64,000 nucleotides of DNA, from NCBI GenBank assembly GCA_902588895.1, contig CACIRC010000003.1:1-64000 (forward strand), read 5' to 3'. The notes below the pieces were generated by a model. The model did not search any database and was not told where the DNA came from. It saw only the letters and a list, made by a program, of their open reading frames with translations. How positions within the stretch are numbered: the stretch's first letter is position 1; every line of letters begins with the position of its first letter. Shown here in pieces: positions 1 through 9,596 of this stretch. This stretch comes from an uncultured Pelagibacteraceae bacterium. GTDB taxonomy: Bacteria; Pseudomonadota; Alphaproteobacteria; Pelagibacterales; Pelagibacteraceae. The position numbers were made by a program, and so were the translations under genes.

Positions 1-2
1 CC

Positions 3-380
3 CCAACAATTATTGAATGCGACAATCATAATCTGCCTGTAGCAGAAAATGAATTATTTGGACCTGTATTATCAGTCATGAAATTTGATACAGAAGAAGA
101 AGTAATTTCTAAAATGAATGATAATCAATATGGATTATCCTCTGGGGTTTATACAAGCAATTTATCTAGAGGCATGAGAGTTTCAAAAGCAATTAGGGCA
201 GGAATAACCTTTGTAAATACTTATAGATTAATTTCACCCTCTGCCCCTTTTGGAGGTATCAAAGATAGTGGGTATGGAAAAGAAGCAGGAATTGACTCAA
301 TTAAAGACTACACAAGGGTAAAAACAACATGGTTCTACACCTCTGACGAACCTTCTCTAGACCCTTTCTCAATAAGATAA
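3..380 (+). CDS. Aldehyde dehydrogenase family protein, C-terminal fragment (5' truncated by window edge)
   Basis: Frame open from the window edge: PTIIECDNHNLPVAENELFGPVLSVMKFDTEEE...APFGGIKDSGYGKEAG, typical ALDH C-terminal motifs. Confidence 0.9.
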   Translation, partial: PTIIECDNHNLPVAENELFGPVLSVMKFDTEEEVISKMNDNQYGLSSGVYTSNLSRGMRVSKAIRAGITFVNTYRLISPSAPFGGIKDSGYGKEAGIDSIKDYTRVKTTWFYTSDEPSLDPFSIR

Positions 381-421
381 TCACTAGCAATTAACCTCTA
401 TAAAATAGGATAATTTTGTCA

Positions 422-450
422 TTGAATATTAATTGTATTCATACTTAAAT
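422..450 (+). promoter_or_regulatory. Candidate sigma70-like promoter (TTGAAT-N17-TTAAAT) upstream of the substrate-binding protein gene
   Basis: Hexamers read by eye with 17-nt spacing; AT-rich background makes chance matches likely. Confidence 0.3.
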
Positions 451-487
451 TAGCTTTTATAAATTGTTAACAATAAAGAGGAAGATA

Positions 488-1669
488 ATGAGAAAACTAT
501 TTATCGCTGCTTTTATGTTTGTTTCTATTTTTGGAACAAAAGTAATGGCAGATATTAAAATGGGGATTATTTTAGGATTTACTGGTCCTATTGAATCTCT
601 AACTCCAGCTATGGCTGCATCTGCAGAGCTTGCATTTAAAGAAGCTTCTGACTCAGGTTCACTATTAGGTGGAAAAAAAATTGAAGTTATGAGAGCGGAC
701 TCAACTTGTGTTGACTCAGCAGCAGCAACAGCAGCGGCTGAAGGTTTAATTTCAGGTGGTGTAGCTGCAATCATGGGGGCTGACTGTTCAGGTGTAACTG
801 GTGCAATTGCAACAAACGTTGCTGTACCAAATGGTGTGGTTATGATTTCACCTTCAGCAACTTCTCCAGGATTAACAACTCTAGATGATAAAGGGTACTT
901 CTTTAGAACTGCTCCATCAGATGCTAGAGGTGGTCAAATTTTAGCTGACATAACTAAAGATAGAAAAGTAAAAAGTGTTGCAATCACTTATACTAATAAT
1001 GACTATGGTAAAGGTTTAGCTGATGTTTATAAAGCAGCAGTTGAAGCTCATGGTATTAAAGTTACAACTGTAACTGCTCACGAAGATGGAAAAGCAGATT
1101 ACTCATCTGAAGTAGCAACTCTTGCTTCTGCTGGTGGTGACGCTGTAGCAGTTATTGGTTATCTTGACCAAGGAGGAAAAGGAATTATTCAAGCTTCTTT
1201 AGACTCTGGCGCATTTGATAAATTTGTTTTATCAGATGGTATGATCGGTCAATCTTTAGTTGATGCTTTTGGTAAAGATTTAAGTAAATCATTTGGATCA
1301 ATGCCGGGTTCTACTGGCAAAGGTGCTGGTATATTTGCTGAAGTTGCAAAAGCTGGTGGTGTAGAAGCATCTGGTCCATACACAGCTGAGTCTTACGATG
1401 CAGCTGCTTTAATCGTTCTTGCAATGCAAGCAGGTAACTCTGCTGACAGAGCATCTATTGCAAAAAATGTAATGGATGTTGCTAACGCGCCTGGAAAAAA
1501 GATTTACCCAGGTGAACTTAAGAAAGGTTTAGATTTATTAGCAAAAGGTAAAAAGATAAATTACGAAGGTGCTACTGGAGTAACTTTTACTGATGTTGGT
1601 GAAGCTGAAGGTTCTTTCTTAGAACAAGAAGTTAAAGGTGGAAAATTCAAAACTAAAAAACAAAGATAA
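488..1669 (+). CDS. ABC transporter substrate-binding protein, Liv/urea-amide family
   Basis: Signal peptide MRKLFIAAFMFVSIFGTKVMA, periplasmic-binding type I fold motifs; ATG at 488 preceded by AGAGGAAG is a better start than the TTG at 464. Confidence 0.9.
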   Translation: MRKLFIAAFMFVSIFGTKVMADIKMGIILGFTGPIESLTPAMAASAELAFKEASDSGSLLGGKKIEVMRADSTCVDSAAATAAAEGLISGGVAAIMGADCSGVTGAIATNVAVPNGVVMISPSATSPGLTTLDDKGYFFRTAPSDARGGQILADITKDRKVKSVAITYTNNDYGKGLADVYKAAVEAHGIKVTTVTAHEDGKADYSSEVATLASAGGDAVAVIGYLDQGGKGIIQASLDSGAFDKFVLSDGMIGQSLVDAFGKDLSKSFGSMPGSTGKGAGIFAEVAKAGGVEASGPYTAESYDAAALIVLAMQAGNSADRASIAKNVMDVANAPGKKIYPGELKKGLDLLAKGKKINYEGATGVTFTDVGEAEGSFLEQEVKGGKFKTKKQR

Positions 1670-1689
1670 TTTTTTATCTTAATTCAAAA

Positions 1690-1723
1690 AACCCCAGTAA
1701 TTTAATTACTGGGGTTTTTTTTT
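1690..1723. terminator. Bidirectional intrinsic terminator
   Basis: CCCCAGTAAT-TTA-ATTACTGGGG followed by T9 on +, preceded by A-rich tract on the other side; lies between convergent genes. Confidence 0.85.
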
Positions 1724-2871
1724 AAATCAGCTCTTATGGTAGATAGAGCTATGATAATTAGAAAAATCAGACATATTAAATTCATAGTTTTCCAGCTAGT
1801 TAAGCTAAGAAATACTCCAGCAGACAAACTGGCTAATGCTTGTATAGAATAAACAATTAAATCATTATACCCTTGGGCTCTAAATTTTTCTTCTTCTCTG
1901 TAACACAAAACAAGTAAGCTTGTTCCTGAAATGAATAAAAAATTCCACCCTAGCCCCAGGAAAATAAGTGCAACCATGTAGTTAATATAATTCTGTTCAA
2001 ATAAACTGGTAATAATTGTGACTAAAAACAATAAAACTCCCACATACATTATTTTACTATGACCAAACCTTTTAATTAAATTTCCTGTAACTAGTGAAGG
2101 TAAAAACATGGCTGCTATATGAAGCTGAATAACAAATCCAGTCTTGCTTAAACTTATTTTCTCCATCAGATGCATACTTATAGGAGTTGCTGTCATTAAA
2201 AAAGTCATTACAGCATATGCAAAAGCTGAAGCTACGAGTGCCTGTAGAAATCTAGGTTGAGAGATAAGTTCAAAAAAACTTCTTCCAGTTTTATATTGAT
2301 TGCTAGATATCGTTTTTGCTTCCTGATAAAAAATTAAAAATATTGTTGATAAGATAGATAAAATTGCAAGTGCAAGATAAGAACCTGCATATATATGATC
2401 TGAAATAAATCCTTTCGAAATGTTTGCAATGTTTGGACCAATAAACGCCGAACCTATTCCTGCTAACAAAATGATAGAAATTGCTTTTGGTGCATAATCC
2501 TTATCCACAACCTCCACTGCTGCAAAACGATATTGATGGCTAAAAGCTATTCCTCCACCAATTAAAAAGCATCCTAAATTATATAATACAAAACTTTCTA
2601 TAATTATAGAGTATGCAGTTAAAAGAGATGCAAAACATGTACCTATAGATGCAAAAATAAAACCTAATTTTCGTCCAATTATACTCATTAACTTTGCAGC
2701 AAAAAAAGCGAATAAGGCAATTCCAACAACTGACAAAGCCATTGGAAGAGTAGCTAAAGATTTTATTGGACTAAATTTTGAACCAATTATACCGCTTAAA
2801 AAAACGGTAACAGGTGCAGCTGTAAAAGCGAAAATCTGGCTTAATATAAGTAACGAAAGATTTTTATTCAT
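1702..2871 (-). CDS. MFS transporter
   Basis: 389 aa, about 12 hydrophobic segments, MFS-like architecture. Confidence 0.8.
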   Translation of the reverse strand: MNKNLSLLILSQIFAFTAAPVTVFLSGIIGSKFSPIKSLATLPMALSVVGIALFAFFAAKLMSIIGRKLGFIFASIGTCFASLLTAYSIIIESFVLYNLGCFLIGGGIAFSHQYRFAAVEVVDKDYAPKAISIILLAGIGSAFIGPNIANISKGFISDHIYAGSYLALAILSILSTIFLIFYQEAKTISSNQYKTGRSFFELISQPRFLQALVASAFAYAVMTFLMTATPISMHLMEKISLSKTGFVIQLHIAAMFLPSLVTGNLIKRFGHSKIMYVGVLLFLVTIITSLFEQNYINYMVALIFLGLGWNFLFISGTSLLVLCYREEEKFRAQGYNDLIVYSIQALASLSAGVFLSLTSWKTMNLICLIFLIIIALSTIRADLKKNPSN

Positions 2872-2942
2872 TAAAAGAATAAATACTTATCAGCCATATA
2901 CAAAGCCCAAGCAGCAGCAGCACCTAATATAATATATTTCAT
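2871..2942 (-). CDS. Putative 23-aa hydrophobic micro-protein MKYIILGAAAAWALYMADKYLFF
   Basis: Read directly from the livM-MFS gap; stop overlaps the MFS start as TAATG; below ORF-track length cut-off. Confidence 0.5.
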   Translation of the reverse strand: MKYIILGAAAAWALYMADKYLFF

Positions 2943-2947
2943 TATGT

Positions 2948-4318
2948 TTACTTTATTTCTATTTTTTCAGGAAGTATACCTTTAGGTCGATACCTCATTA
3001 TAAACAACAACCCTAATCCCATCAGTAAAAATCTGAAATAAGGAACACTTTCTATTAAGTGAGCTTTAAGCGCATTTGTTTCAGGAATTCCCGCAGTGAA
3101 AAAGTTTATTAAGAATAATGATATTGGTGCAGCTTCAATCCATAAGAACCAAACAACAAATCCTCCTAAAATTGCTCCAAAATTATTTCCACTTCCTCCA
3201 ACAATTACCATCACCCAGATCAAAAAAGTATATCTCATAGGTCTATAACTTCCTGGTGTAAATAATCCATCCTGAGTAACCAACATTGCACCAGCAATAC
3301 CAACAATTGCTGAACCTAAAATAAATATTAATAAATGTTGTTTAACAACATTTTTACCCATGGCATTTGCTGCCTCTTCATTATCTCTTATTGCTCTCAT
3401 CATTCTTCCCCAAGGAGAATAAAGAGCTTTTTGAGTTAAAATTAAAAGAATAATTACTACTACTAAGAATAATCCTGAATAACACAGTTTTACAAACACT
3501 GATGAACCTTCAATAACAAGTTGGTTTAAAGCAGCTTGACGATCAGCTAAATTCTCAATTACACTTAATTTTCCTGAATTAAATTTTTCAACTAATTTAA
3601 TAAACCAGTCAGTAGTTTGAAGATCTACTTCATAAGGTGCAGGTCTTTTTAGTCCAATAACGTTTTTGACCCCTCTTGTGAGCCAATCTTCGTGTTTAAT
3701 AATCGCAATAACAATTTCGGAGATAAGAAGAGTAGCAATAGCTAAATAGTCTGCTCTAAGACCGAGCGCAACTTTTCCAACTATAAAAGCTAAACCACCA
3801 GCAAAAAGAGCTCCTACTATCCAAGAAAATACAATTGGTAATCCAAATCCTCCTAAGAAACCAGTTTTAGCAGGATCAACTGCTTCAATAGCTTCTATAC
3901 CTGGCTCTGCAGAAAATCTAATAAGCAAAATACCTGAAATTATTATTGCAGCTATGCTGTATGTTCTGATTTTTGATTTTTCAAATCTTTTTAAAATAAA
4001 CCTTATAACTAATACCATTACTACTATGAGCCATAAGGCCATTAAAATATCAAAACCTCCTGCCCTCCAGGCTTCTTGAACAGGATCGACAGATATTAAT
4101 ACTGCAGCTAAACCACCTAAAGCTGTATAACCCATAATTCCAAAATTAATTAAACCAGCATAACCCCATTGAATATTCGCACCCATGGTCATGACTGCTG
4201 AAATTAAGCAAAGATTAAATATTGATAATGCAATATTCCATGATTGAAAAATTCCAACTAATAGAATTAAAACCATCATGATACTGTATGCTGCAATGAC
4301 GTTTAAATTTTTTCTCAC
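2948..4318 (-). CDS. livM: Branched-chain amino acid-type ABC transporter permease (LivM family)
   Basis: LivM-type motifs (ALGLRADYLAIATLLISEIV, RAIRDNEEAANAMG, GGSGNNFGAILGG). Confidence 0.88.
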   Translation of the reverse strand: MRKNLNVIAAYSIMMVLILLVGIFQSWNIALSIFNLCLISAVMTMGANIQWGYAGLINFGIMGYTALGGLAAVLISVDPVQEAWRAGGFDILMALWLIVVMVLVIRFILKRFEKSKIRTYSIAAIIISGILLIRFSAEPGIEAIEAVDPAKTGFLGGFGLPIVFSWIVGALFAGGLAFIVGKVALGLRADYLAIATLLISEIVIAIIKHEDWLTRGVKNVIGLKRPAPYEVDLQTTDWFIKLVEKFNSGKLSVIENLADRQAALNQLVIEGSSVFVKLCYSGLFLVVVIILLILTQKALYSPWGRMMRAIRDNEEAANAMGKNVVKQHLLIFILGSAIVGIAGAMLVTQDGLFTPGSYRPMRYTFLIWVMVIVGGSGNNFGAILGGFVVWFLWIEAAPISLFLINFFTAGIPETNALKAHLIESVPYFRFLLMGLGLLFIMRYRPKGILPEKIEIK

Positions 4319-5325
4319 AATACTTTTCCTTTAAATATTCCTGAAGGTCTATAAAGCAAAACAATCACCAAGATTGAAAATGAAACTGCAAATTTATAGT
4401 CTGTTGAAAGCAATTGAACTAAACCTTCTGGCTCCATACTTGCTGGTAAAACATACATAAAGAATTTCTTGTAGGCGTATGTTAATAAAATTTCAGAAAA
4501 GGCAATTACATATCCTCCTAGAAAGGCTCCAAATGGATTTCCAATTCCTCCAACAATTGCAGCAGCAAAAATTGGAAGCATATTGTTAAAATAAGTAAAC
4601 GGTTTAAAACTTTTATCTAAACCATACAATGCTCCACCTATTGTAGCTAAAATTCCAGCAATTATCCAAGTAACTAAAACTATTTTTTTTGGATCAATAC
4701 CTGACAGCAAAGCAAGATCTTCATTATCAGAATAAGCTTTCATACTTTTTCCAGTTTTGGTTCTATTTAAAAACCAAAATAATAAAGAAACTAAAACTAT
4801 TGTTACAAAAATAGTTATTACTTGAGTTGATTTTAATGCAAGACCTTCATTTAAACCCGTCATCTCTTTAAATTCACGGGCTTTAATAATAAATTTTTCT
4901 CCATCGAAAAATCTTCTATCAGCAGGTCCAATAATAATTCTTACCACTGCTTGTGTTACAAACATTACACCTATACTTACCATTGCAAATTGAACTGGAG
5001 GGCTTTTCTGATGTCTATAATATTTGAAGACAAATTTATCTATTAAAAGCATGTAAAGAATCATAAAAATAATTCCAAATGGGATAGCTAACAGAGCAGT
5101 AGGTAAAACACCTAAAGAGACTCCTAATGATTGAAAATACCATGTGAATAAGATTGTAGCCATGGTTCCAAAAGACATCATGTCACCAGTTGCAAAATTA
5201 GCAAATCTTAAAATTCCATAGATAAGTGTTACAAATATTGCACCCAGTGCTAACTGAGAACCATAAGTTAATGCAGGAATAAAAATATAATTTAATAAAA
5301 GAATTATCGCATTTACAAAATCCAT
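4315..5325 (-). CDS. livH: Branched-chain amino acid-type ABC transporter permease (LivH family)
   Basis: LivH-type motifs (LIYGILRFANFATGDMM, AAAIVGGIGNPFGAFLGG). Confidence 0.88.
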   Translation of the reverse strand: MDFVNAIILLLNYIFIPALTYGSQLALGAIFVTLIYGILRFANFATGDMMSFGTMATILFTWYFQSLGVSLGVLPTALLAIPFGIIFMILYMLLIDKFVFKYYRHQKSPPVQFAMVSIGVMFVTQAVVRIIIGPADRRFFDGEKFIIKAREFKEMTGLNEGLALKSTQVITIFVTIVLVSLLFWFLNRTKTGKSMKAYSDNEDLALLSGIDPKKIVLVTWIIAGILATIGGALYGLDKSFKPFTYFNNMLPIFAAAIVGGIGNPFGAFLGGYVIAFSEILLTYAYKKFFMYVLPASMEPEGLVQLLSTDYKFAVSFSILVIVLLYRPSGIFKGKVL

Positions 5326-5326
5326 A

Positions 5327-6034
5327 TTACCCTCCCAAAAAAGAGCTTCTTACTCTTGGATCGTCTAATAATTCTTTTCCAGTTCCTGAATAACGATTTT
5401 CTCCAGTAACTAGTACATAACCTCTATCAGAAATACTTAAGGCTTGTTTTGCATTTTGTTCTACCATTAAGATGGCAACATTTGTTCTTTTAACTTTGAC
5501 AATATGATCAAATAATTCATCCATAACGATTGGCGATACCCCTGCTGTTGGCTCGTCTAACATTAAAACAGTGGGTTTAATCATTAAAGCTCGACCTAGA
5601 GCTACTTGTTGTCTTTGACCTCCAGAAAGTTCACCCACCAACTGATTTCTTTTCTCTCTTAAAATTGGGAATAATTCATAAATTTCCTCAATTATATTTT
5701 TGATTTCATCCTCAACAAGAAATGCACCCATTTCTAAATTTTCTTCAACAGTCATCCCTGCAAAAACATTTTTAGTCTGTGGCACAAAAGAAATACCTTG
5801 CTTAACTCTATCTTGAGGAGATAATTTTGAAATATCCTTACCGTCAATCTTAACTGATCCAGATTTTAAATTAAGTAAACCCAACATTGCTTTCATAGCA
5901 GTTGATTTACCAGCACCATTAGGACCTAGAATAGAAACTATTTCACCCTTATTTACATTCACTGAACACGAACTAATAATGTCAGGACCATTTCCATAAC
6001 CACCTGTCATTTCTATTCCTTCAAAATATGCCAT
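5327..6034 (-). CDS. livF: ABC transporter ATP-binding protein (LivF family)
   Basis: Walker A GPNGAGKST, signature LSGGQRQ, Walker B VLMLDEPTAG. Confidence 0.92.
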   Translation of the reverse strand: MAYFEGIEMTGGYGNGPDIISSCSVNVNKGEIVSILGPNGAGKSTAMKAMLGLLNLKSGSVKIDGKDISKLSPQDRVKQGISFVPQTKNVFAGMTVEENLEMGAFLVEDEIKNIIEEIYELFPILREKRNQLVGELSGGQRQQVALGRALMIKPTVLMLDEPTAGVSPIVMDELFDHIVKVKRTNVAILMVEQNAKQALSISDRGYVLVTGENRYSGTGKELLDDPRVRSSFLGG

Positions 6035-6822
6035 TAATTTGTATCCTTTAATTTTGATCCTCTTCCAAGATAGCTTTCGATAACTTTCTCATCTTTTTTT
6101 GCTTCCTCAACACTTCCCTCAAATAAAACTGATCCTTCAGCCATTACAATCACTGGATCACATAATCTTCCAATAAAATCCATATCATGTTCAATCATAC
6201 AAAAAGTATAACCTTTTTCTTTATTTAACTTTTCTATTGCAGTTCCAAGATCTTTTAACAAAGTTCTGTTAACTCCAGCCCCCACTTCATCTAATAGTAC
6301 TAATTTTGCATCAACCATCATGGTTCTTCCAAGTTCTAATAATTTCTTTTGTCCGCCTGAAAGATTTCCAGCAAGCTCATTAGATAGATGTCCTAGATTT
6401 AAAAATTCAACAACTTCTTTTGCTTTTTCTTTAACTACAGCTTCTTCTTGTGCAACTAAACCTGGTTTAAATAATGCGGTCATTATTTTTTCACCAGATT
6501 GATTTCCAGGAACCATCATTAAATTTTCTAAAACAGATAAATTTGAAAACTCGTGTGCAATTTGAAATGTTCTTAACAATCCTTTAGAAAATAACTCATA
6601 TGATGGAACATCTGTAATATTTTCATCATCAAAAACAACATTACCGCCAGAGGATTTTAAGTTTCCAGCAATTAAATTAAATAAAGTTGTTTTACCAGAT
6701 CCATTTGGTCCAATAATACCAGTGATTGTTCCTCTTTTAACTTTTATTGAACAATCCGAAACTGCAGCTAATCCACCAAAATATTTACTTAAATTATTAA
6801 TCTCTAAAATATTTTCAGACAT
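6034..6822 (-). CDS. livG: ABC transporter ATP-binding protein (LivG family)
   Basis: Walker A GPNGSGKTT, LSGGQKK, LVLLDEVGAG. Confidence 0.92.
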   Translation of the reverse strand: MSENILEINNLSKYFGGLAAVSDCSIKVKRGTITGIIGPNGSGKTTLFNLIAGNLKSSGGNVVFDDENITDVPSYELFSKGLLRTFQIAHEFSNLSVLENLMMVPGNQSGEKIMTALFKPGLVAQEEAVVKEKAKEVVEFLNLGHLSNELAGNLSGGQKKLLELGRTMMVDAKLVLLDEVGAGVNRTLLKDLGTAIEKLNKEKGYTFCMIEHDMDFIGRLCDPVIVMAEGSVLFEGSVEEAKKDEKVIESYLGRGSKLKDTN

Positions 6823-6827
6823 TTGAT

Positions 6828-7595
6828 TTATTTGTTTAGTCTTCTGTGAATACTATTTAAAGTTTTTTCTAGAGATTTATAAAAACCTGCTTTAGTTAAT
6901 TCTTTCACACCTTGTTCATTTAACCCTTTTGGCGTTTGAGACTCTTTTACTAAATTCTTTAAATTTTCTTTTGAATTTACTACAGCATCTTCAGATAAAG
7001 CTAAAAATAAAGAAGTAATATATTTTTGAGCATTATTTCTTTTTACCCCTCTTTTTACCAACCAATCAGTCATTACTCTCAACATCTCATAAAAAGGTGC
7101 CATCATGCCAGAGGTTGACCAAAAATTTATAGATGATTTTTCATTTTTAATTTCTACAGTTGTGCCCAAATTATTAAAAAATGCCTTAACTTTTGAATTA
7201 GGAGGGCAAATAGGCACTGGACCTTTCTTTAATGAAATTGGAGGTAGAGGTATTGCTCTTACAATTTTTGCTTTTACTTTAATTGCTTTTTTTAATTGAG
7301 ATAAAGTAATTGTCGAAATAAAACTAACAATAGTTTGGGTCGATTTAAATTTTAAATCTTTAATAATTTTTTCGCCAACAGTAGGTGTAACAGATAAAAA
7401 TACCCAATTAGATTTATCTACAATTTGTTGATTATTTTTAGCGATAACTATTTTTTTAAACTTTCTTTTTAAACCAAGAGCTATTTTTTTATTTCTTGGA
7501 GAAATAATAATTTTCTTATAAGAAATTTTTGATTTACATATTCCAGTAATCACTGAAGCTGCGATTTTTCCAGTACCAATAAAACCTAAATTCAT
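6828..7595 (-). CDS. Pyrroline-5-carboxylate reductase family protein (ProC-like)
   Basis: N-terminal MNLGFIGTGKIAASVITGI Rossmann motif, ProC-like C-terminal region. Confidence 0.75.
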   Translation of the reverse strand: MNLGFIGTGKIAASVITGICKSKISYKKIIISPRNKKIALGLKRKFKKIVIAKNNQQIVDKSNWVFLSVTPTVGEKIIKDLKFKSTQTIVSFISTITLSQLKKAIKVKAKIVRAIPLPPISLKKGPVPICPPNSKVKAFFNNLGTTVEIKNEKSSINFWSTSGMMAPFYEMLRVMTDWLVKRGVKRNNAQKYITSLFLALSEDAVVNSKENLKNLVKESQTPKGLNEQGVKELTKAGFYKSLEKTLNSIHRRLNK

Positions 7596-7627
7596 AATTT
7601 TGGATACTTTATATTGATTATATTGAA

Positions 7628-8539
7628 TTAATTAACAAAAAAAGAACCTCTAATTCTTAGTAATTCTCTGCTTAATTCCTTGTTTTCTTTGAAGGGTTTT
7701 CTTCCATGAAGCCAGAAATAATTATTTGCAATCACAGAGAATCCAACAGGTAATTTCGTAATTATTTTATTTTTACTTTCCTCTAATCCATCAGATAATC
7801 TTTGTAAAAAATTACCTTGTTCCATATTTTGAGGTTCTGGAAATTGATCTATGTAAGATATCGTTGGTCTTCCGTCTTCATCAGTTGAAAAGACTGGGTG
7901 CTCTACCTTGTAATCAATATTTTTACTTTTTGGTGACCCCCAAACAAAATTTTGTCTCCCAACTGGATCATTGTATAAATCATCACAATGCTCCCAGTCA
8001 TCAAGGTGCAACATAGCTGTTTCACCACCTTCAACATTTTGCTCATCAATTTTTGTCATAATTAACCAATCGGTTACATCTTTCACATATGTTCCATCTG
8101 TATGAAGATCCATATTCCTATAAGCCTTTCTTAAATAAGAGTCGCTACTATCTTCATGTTTAACATGAAAACGAGCATAATATTTTCCTGCCATAGCATC
8201 ATGATTAGGTACACCAATTAAATGAGCTATTGCAGTTGATAACTTAACTAAAAATGTATCATTAATTTTTGCAGTTATATTTTTTGGTCCAATAATAAAA
8301 CAACCTGTAGATCTATCTCTAATAATTGAGTTCATTAATTCGCTTAACTTATTATTTGTTAAATCATCTAAACTTTTAGCTAAAGTAAATCTTGTAAATG
8401 GTTTTAGTTCTAAAGCTGTTAAATCGAATTTATTAAAAGGAAAAATTAATTTATCTATAATATCATTTTCTAAACTTATCTTTATAATCCTATTCGATTG
8501 ATCATGTTTTTGAATGTCTATGCCTGTAATTTTTTGCAT
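7628..8539 (-). CDS. glaH: CsiD/GlaH-family 2-oxoglutarate-dependent glutarate hydroxylase
   Basis: CsiD-type motifs: TAIAHLIGVPNHDAMAGKYYARFHVK, SDSYLRKAYRNMDLHTDGTYV, MTKIDEQNVEGGETAMLHLDDWEH, YIDQF, NNYFWLHGRKPF. Confidence 0.85.
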   Translation of the reverse strand: MQKITGIDIQKHDQSNRIIKISLENDIIDKLIFPFNKFDLTALELKPFTRFTLAKSLDDLTNNKLSELMNSIIRDRSTGCFIIGPKNITAKINDTFLVKLSTAIAHLIGVPNHDAMAGKYYARFHVKHEDSSDSYLRKAYRNMDLHTDGTYVKDVTDWLIMTKIDEQNVEGGETAMLHLDDWEHCDDLYNDPVGRQNFVWGSPKSKNIDYKVEHPVFSTDEDGRPTISYIDQFPEPQNMEQGNFLQRLSDGLEESKNKIITKLPVGFSVIANNYFWLHGRKPFKENKELSRELLRIRGSFFVN

Positions 8540-8578
8540 TCTAAATTTTATTTTACCTTATTTTATAAATCAATCTAA

Positions 8579-8902
8579 TCAGATATAATTATTAAGTATT
8601 GCCATACAAACAGCAGAGAAAATTGTAGGATAAACAAAGTTCTTCTTTGAAATAAAAAAAATAACTAAAGAAAACAGCACAACAAGAAATCTACTTGAAT
8701 AGCTAGCATCTACCAAAACACCAGCAGGAAAAATTATAGTTCTAGCTATTAGTGCTGCCAAGGTTGCATAGGCTAAACAATTAAACCACTTAAAAAGTTT
8801 AGAGGTTTCTCTTATACCTTCAGATGTTAAAGCACCTAAAAACCTAGATAAAAATGTCGCTAAAGAGGTAACTAAAATTGCGTAGACAATACTAGCTGAC
8901 AT
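8579..8902 (-). CDS. azlD: AzlD family branched-chain amino acid export subunit
   Basis: Small membrane protein overlapping an AzlC-like ORF. Confidence 0.75.
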   Translation of the reverse strand: MSASIVYAILVTSLATFLSRFLGALTSEGIRETSKLFKWFNCLAYATLAALIARTIIFPAGVLVDASYSSRFLVVLFSLVIFFISKKNFVYPTIFSAVCMAILNNYI

Positions 8903-9596
8903 TATACTCTCCTGCTAGATAAGCTATAGTTCCACCAATTATACCTGCCAACAAAATTGACCACTCTGGTGAGAGTAAATAAATAATTGGTCCCAATATA
9001 GTTCCAAACAAAACTGATAGAGTTACTGGTATAGTTTTAGATGCCCCAATCATCATACATAGAAAATAAACTGGATTAAGAATTGCTAAACCCAACATCA
9101 TATCTTTATTCAAATATTCTGAAAAAGAGAAACCTATAAATGTTCCAATTACTGATACACTTACTGTTGCGCTTCCAATACCAATCCAATAATCAATTCT
9201 ATGTTTTTTTGGTATGTTTTTATAATTGCTTTTCATGATTAGCCATGCGGATATAGCAATAAAATGACAAGAAAAGTAATACTTCCACTTAGGTTGACTT
9301 TTGTGCATCATTAACGGAAATAAAGATACAGCCATAGGGTAAAGTCTTGCATTAACAATCCATACCGCTAAAAAAATATTTAATAAAGATGCTCCAATTA
9401 ACATGGACTCGGCCATTACTAGTGAGCCTGGTAAAGCATAAGTTAAAACAGTTGAAAAAATACTTTCTTGAATATTAAAACCTAAATTTTTAAAGAGAGC
9501 ACCAATTGCTATAAAGCAACAAGTAAGAGCTATAGCTGGACTATCATGAGTAAATATAGATCTATATCCTTTAAAGAAAAAATTTTTATTAATCAT
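8892..9596 (-). CDS. azlC: AzlC family branched-chain amino acid export permease
   Basis: AzlC-like membrane protein; paired with AzlD. Confidence 0.8.
   Translation of the reverse strand: MINKNFFFKGYRSIFTHDSPAIALTCCFIAIGALFKNLGFNIQESIFSTVLTYALPGSLVMAESMLIGASLLNIFLAVWIVNARLYPMAVSLFPLMMHKSQPKWKYYFSCHFIAISAWLIMKSNYKNIPKKHRIDYWIGIGSATVSVSVIGTFIGFSFSEYLNKDMMLGLAILNPVYFLCMMIGASKTIPVTLSVLFGTILGPIIYLLSPEWSILLAGIIGGTIAYLAGEYNVS

Noticed and set aside
457-774. 105-aa ORF antisense to the SBP gene
   Set aside because: Low-complexity Ala/Ser/Ile composition from the antisense of a coding gene; same applies to most 60-95 aa antisense ORFs in the track
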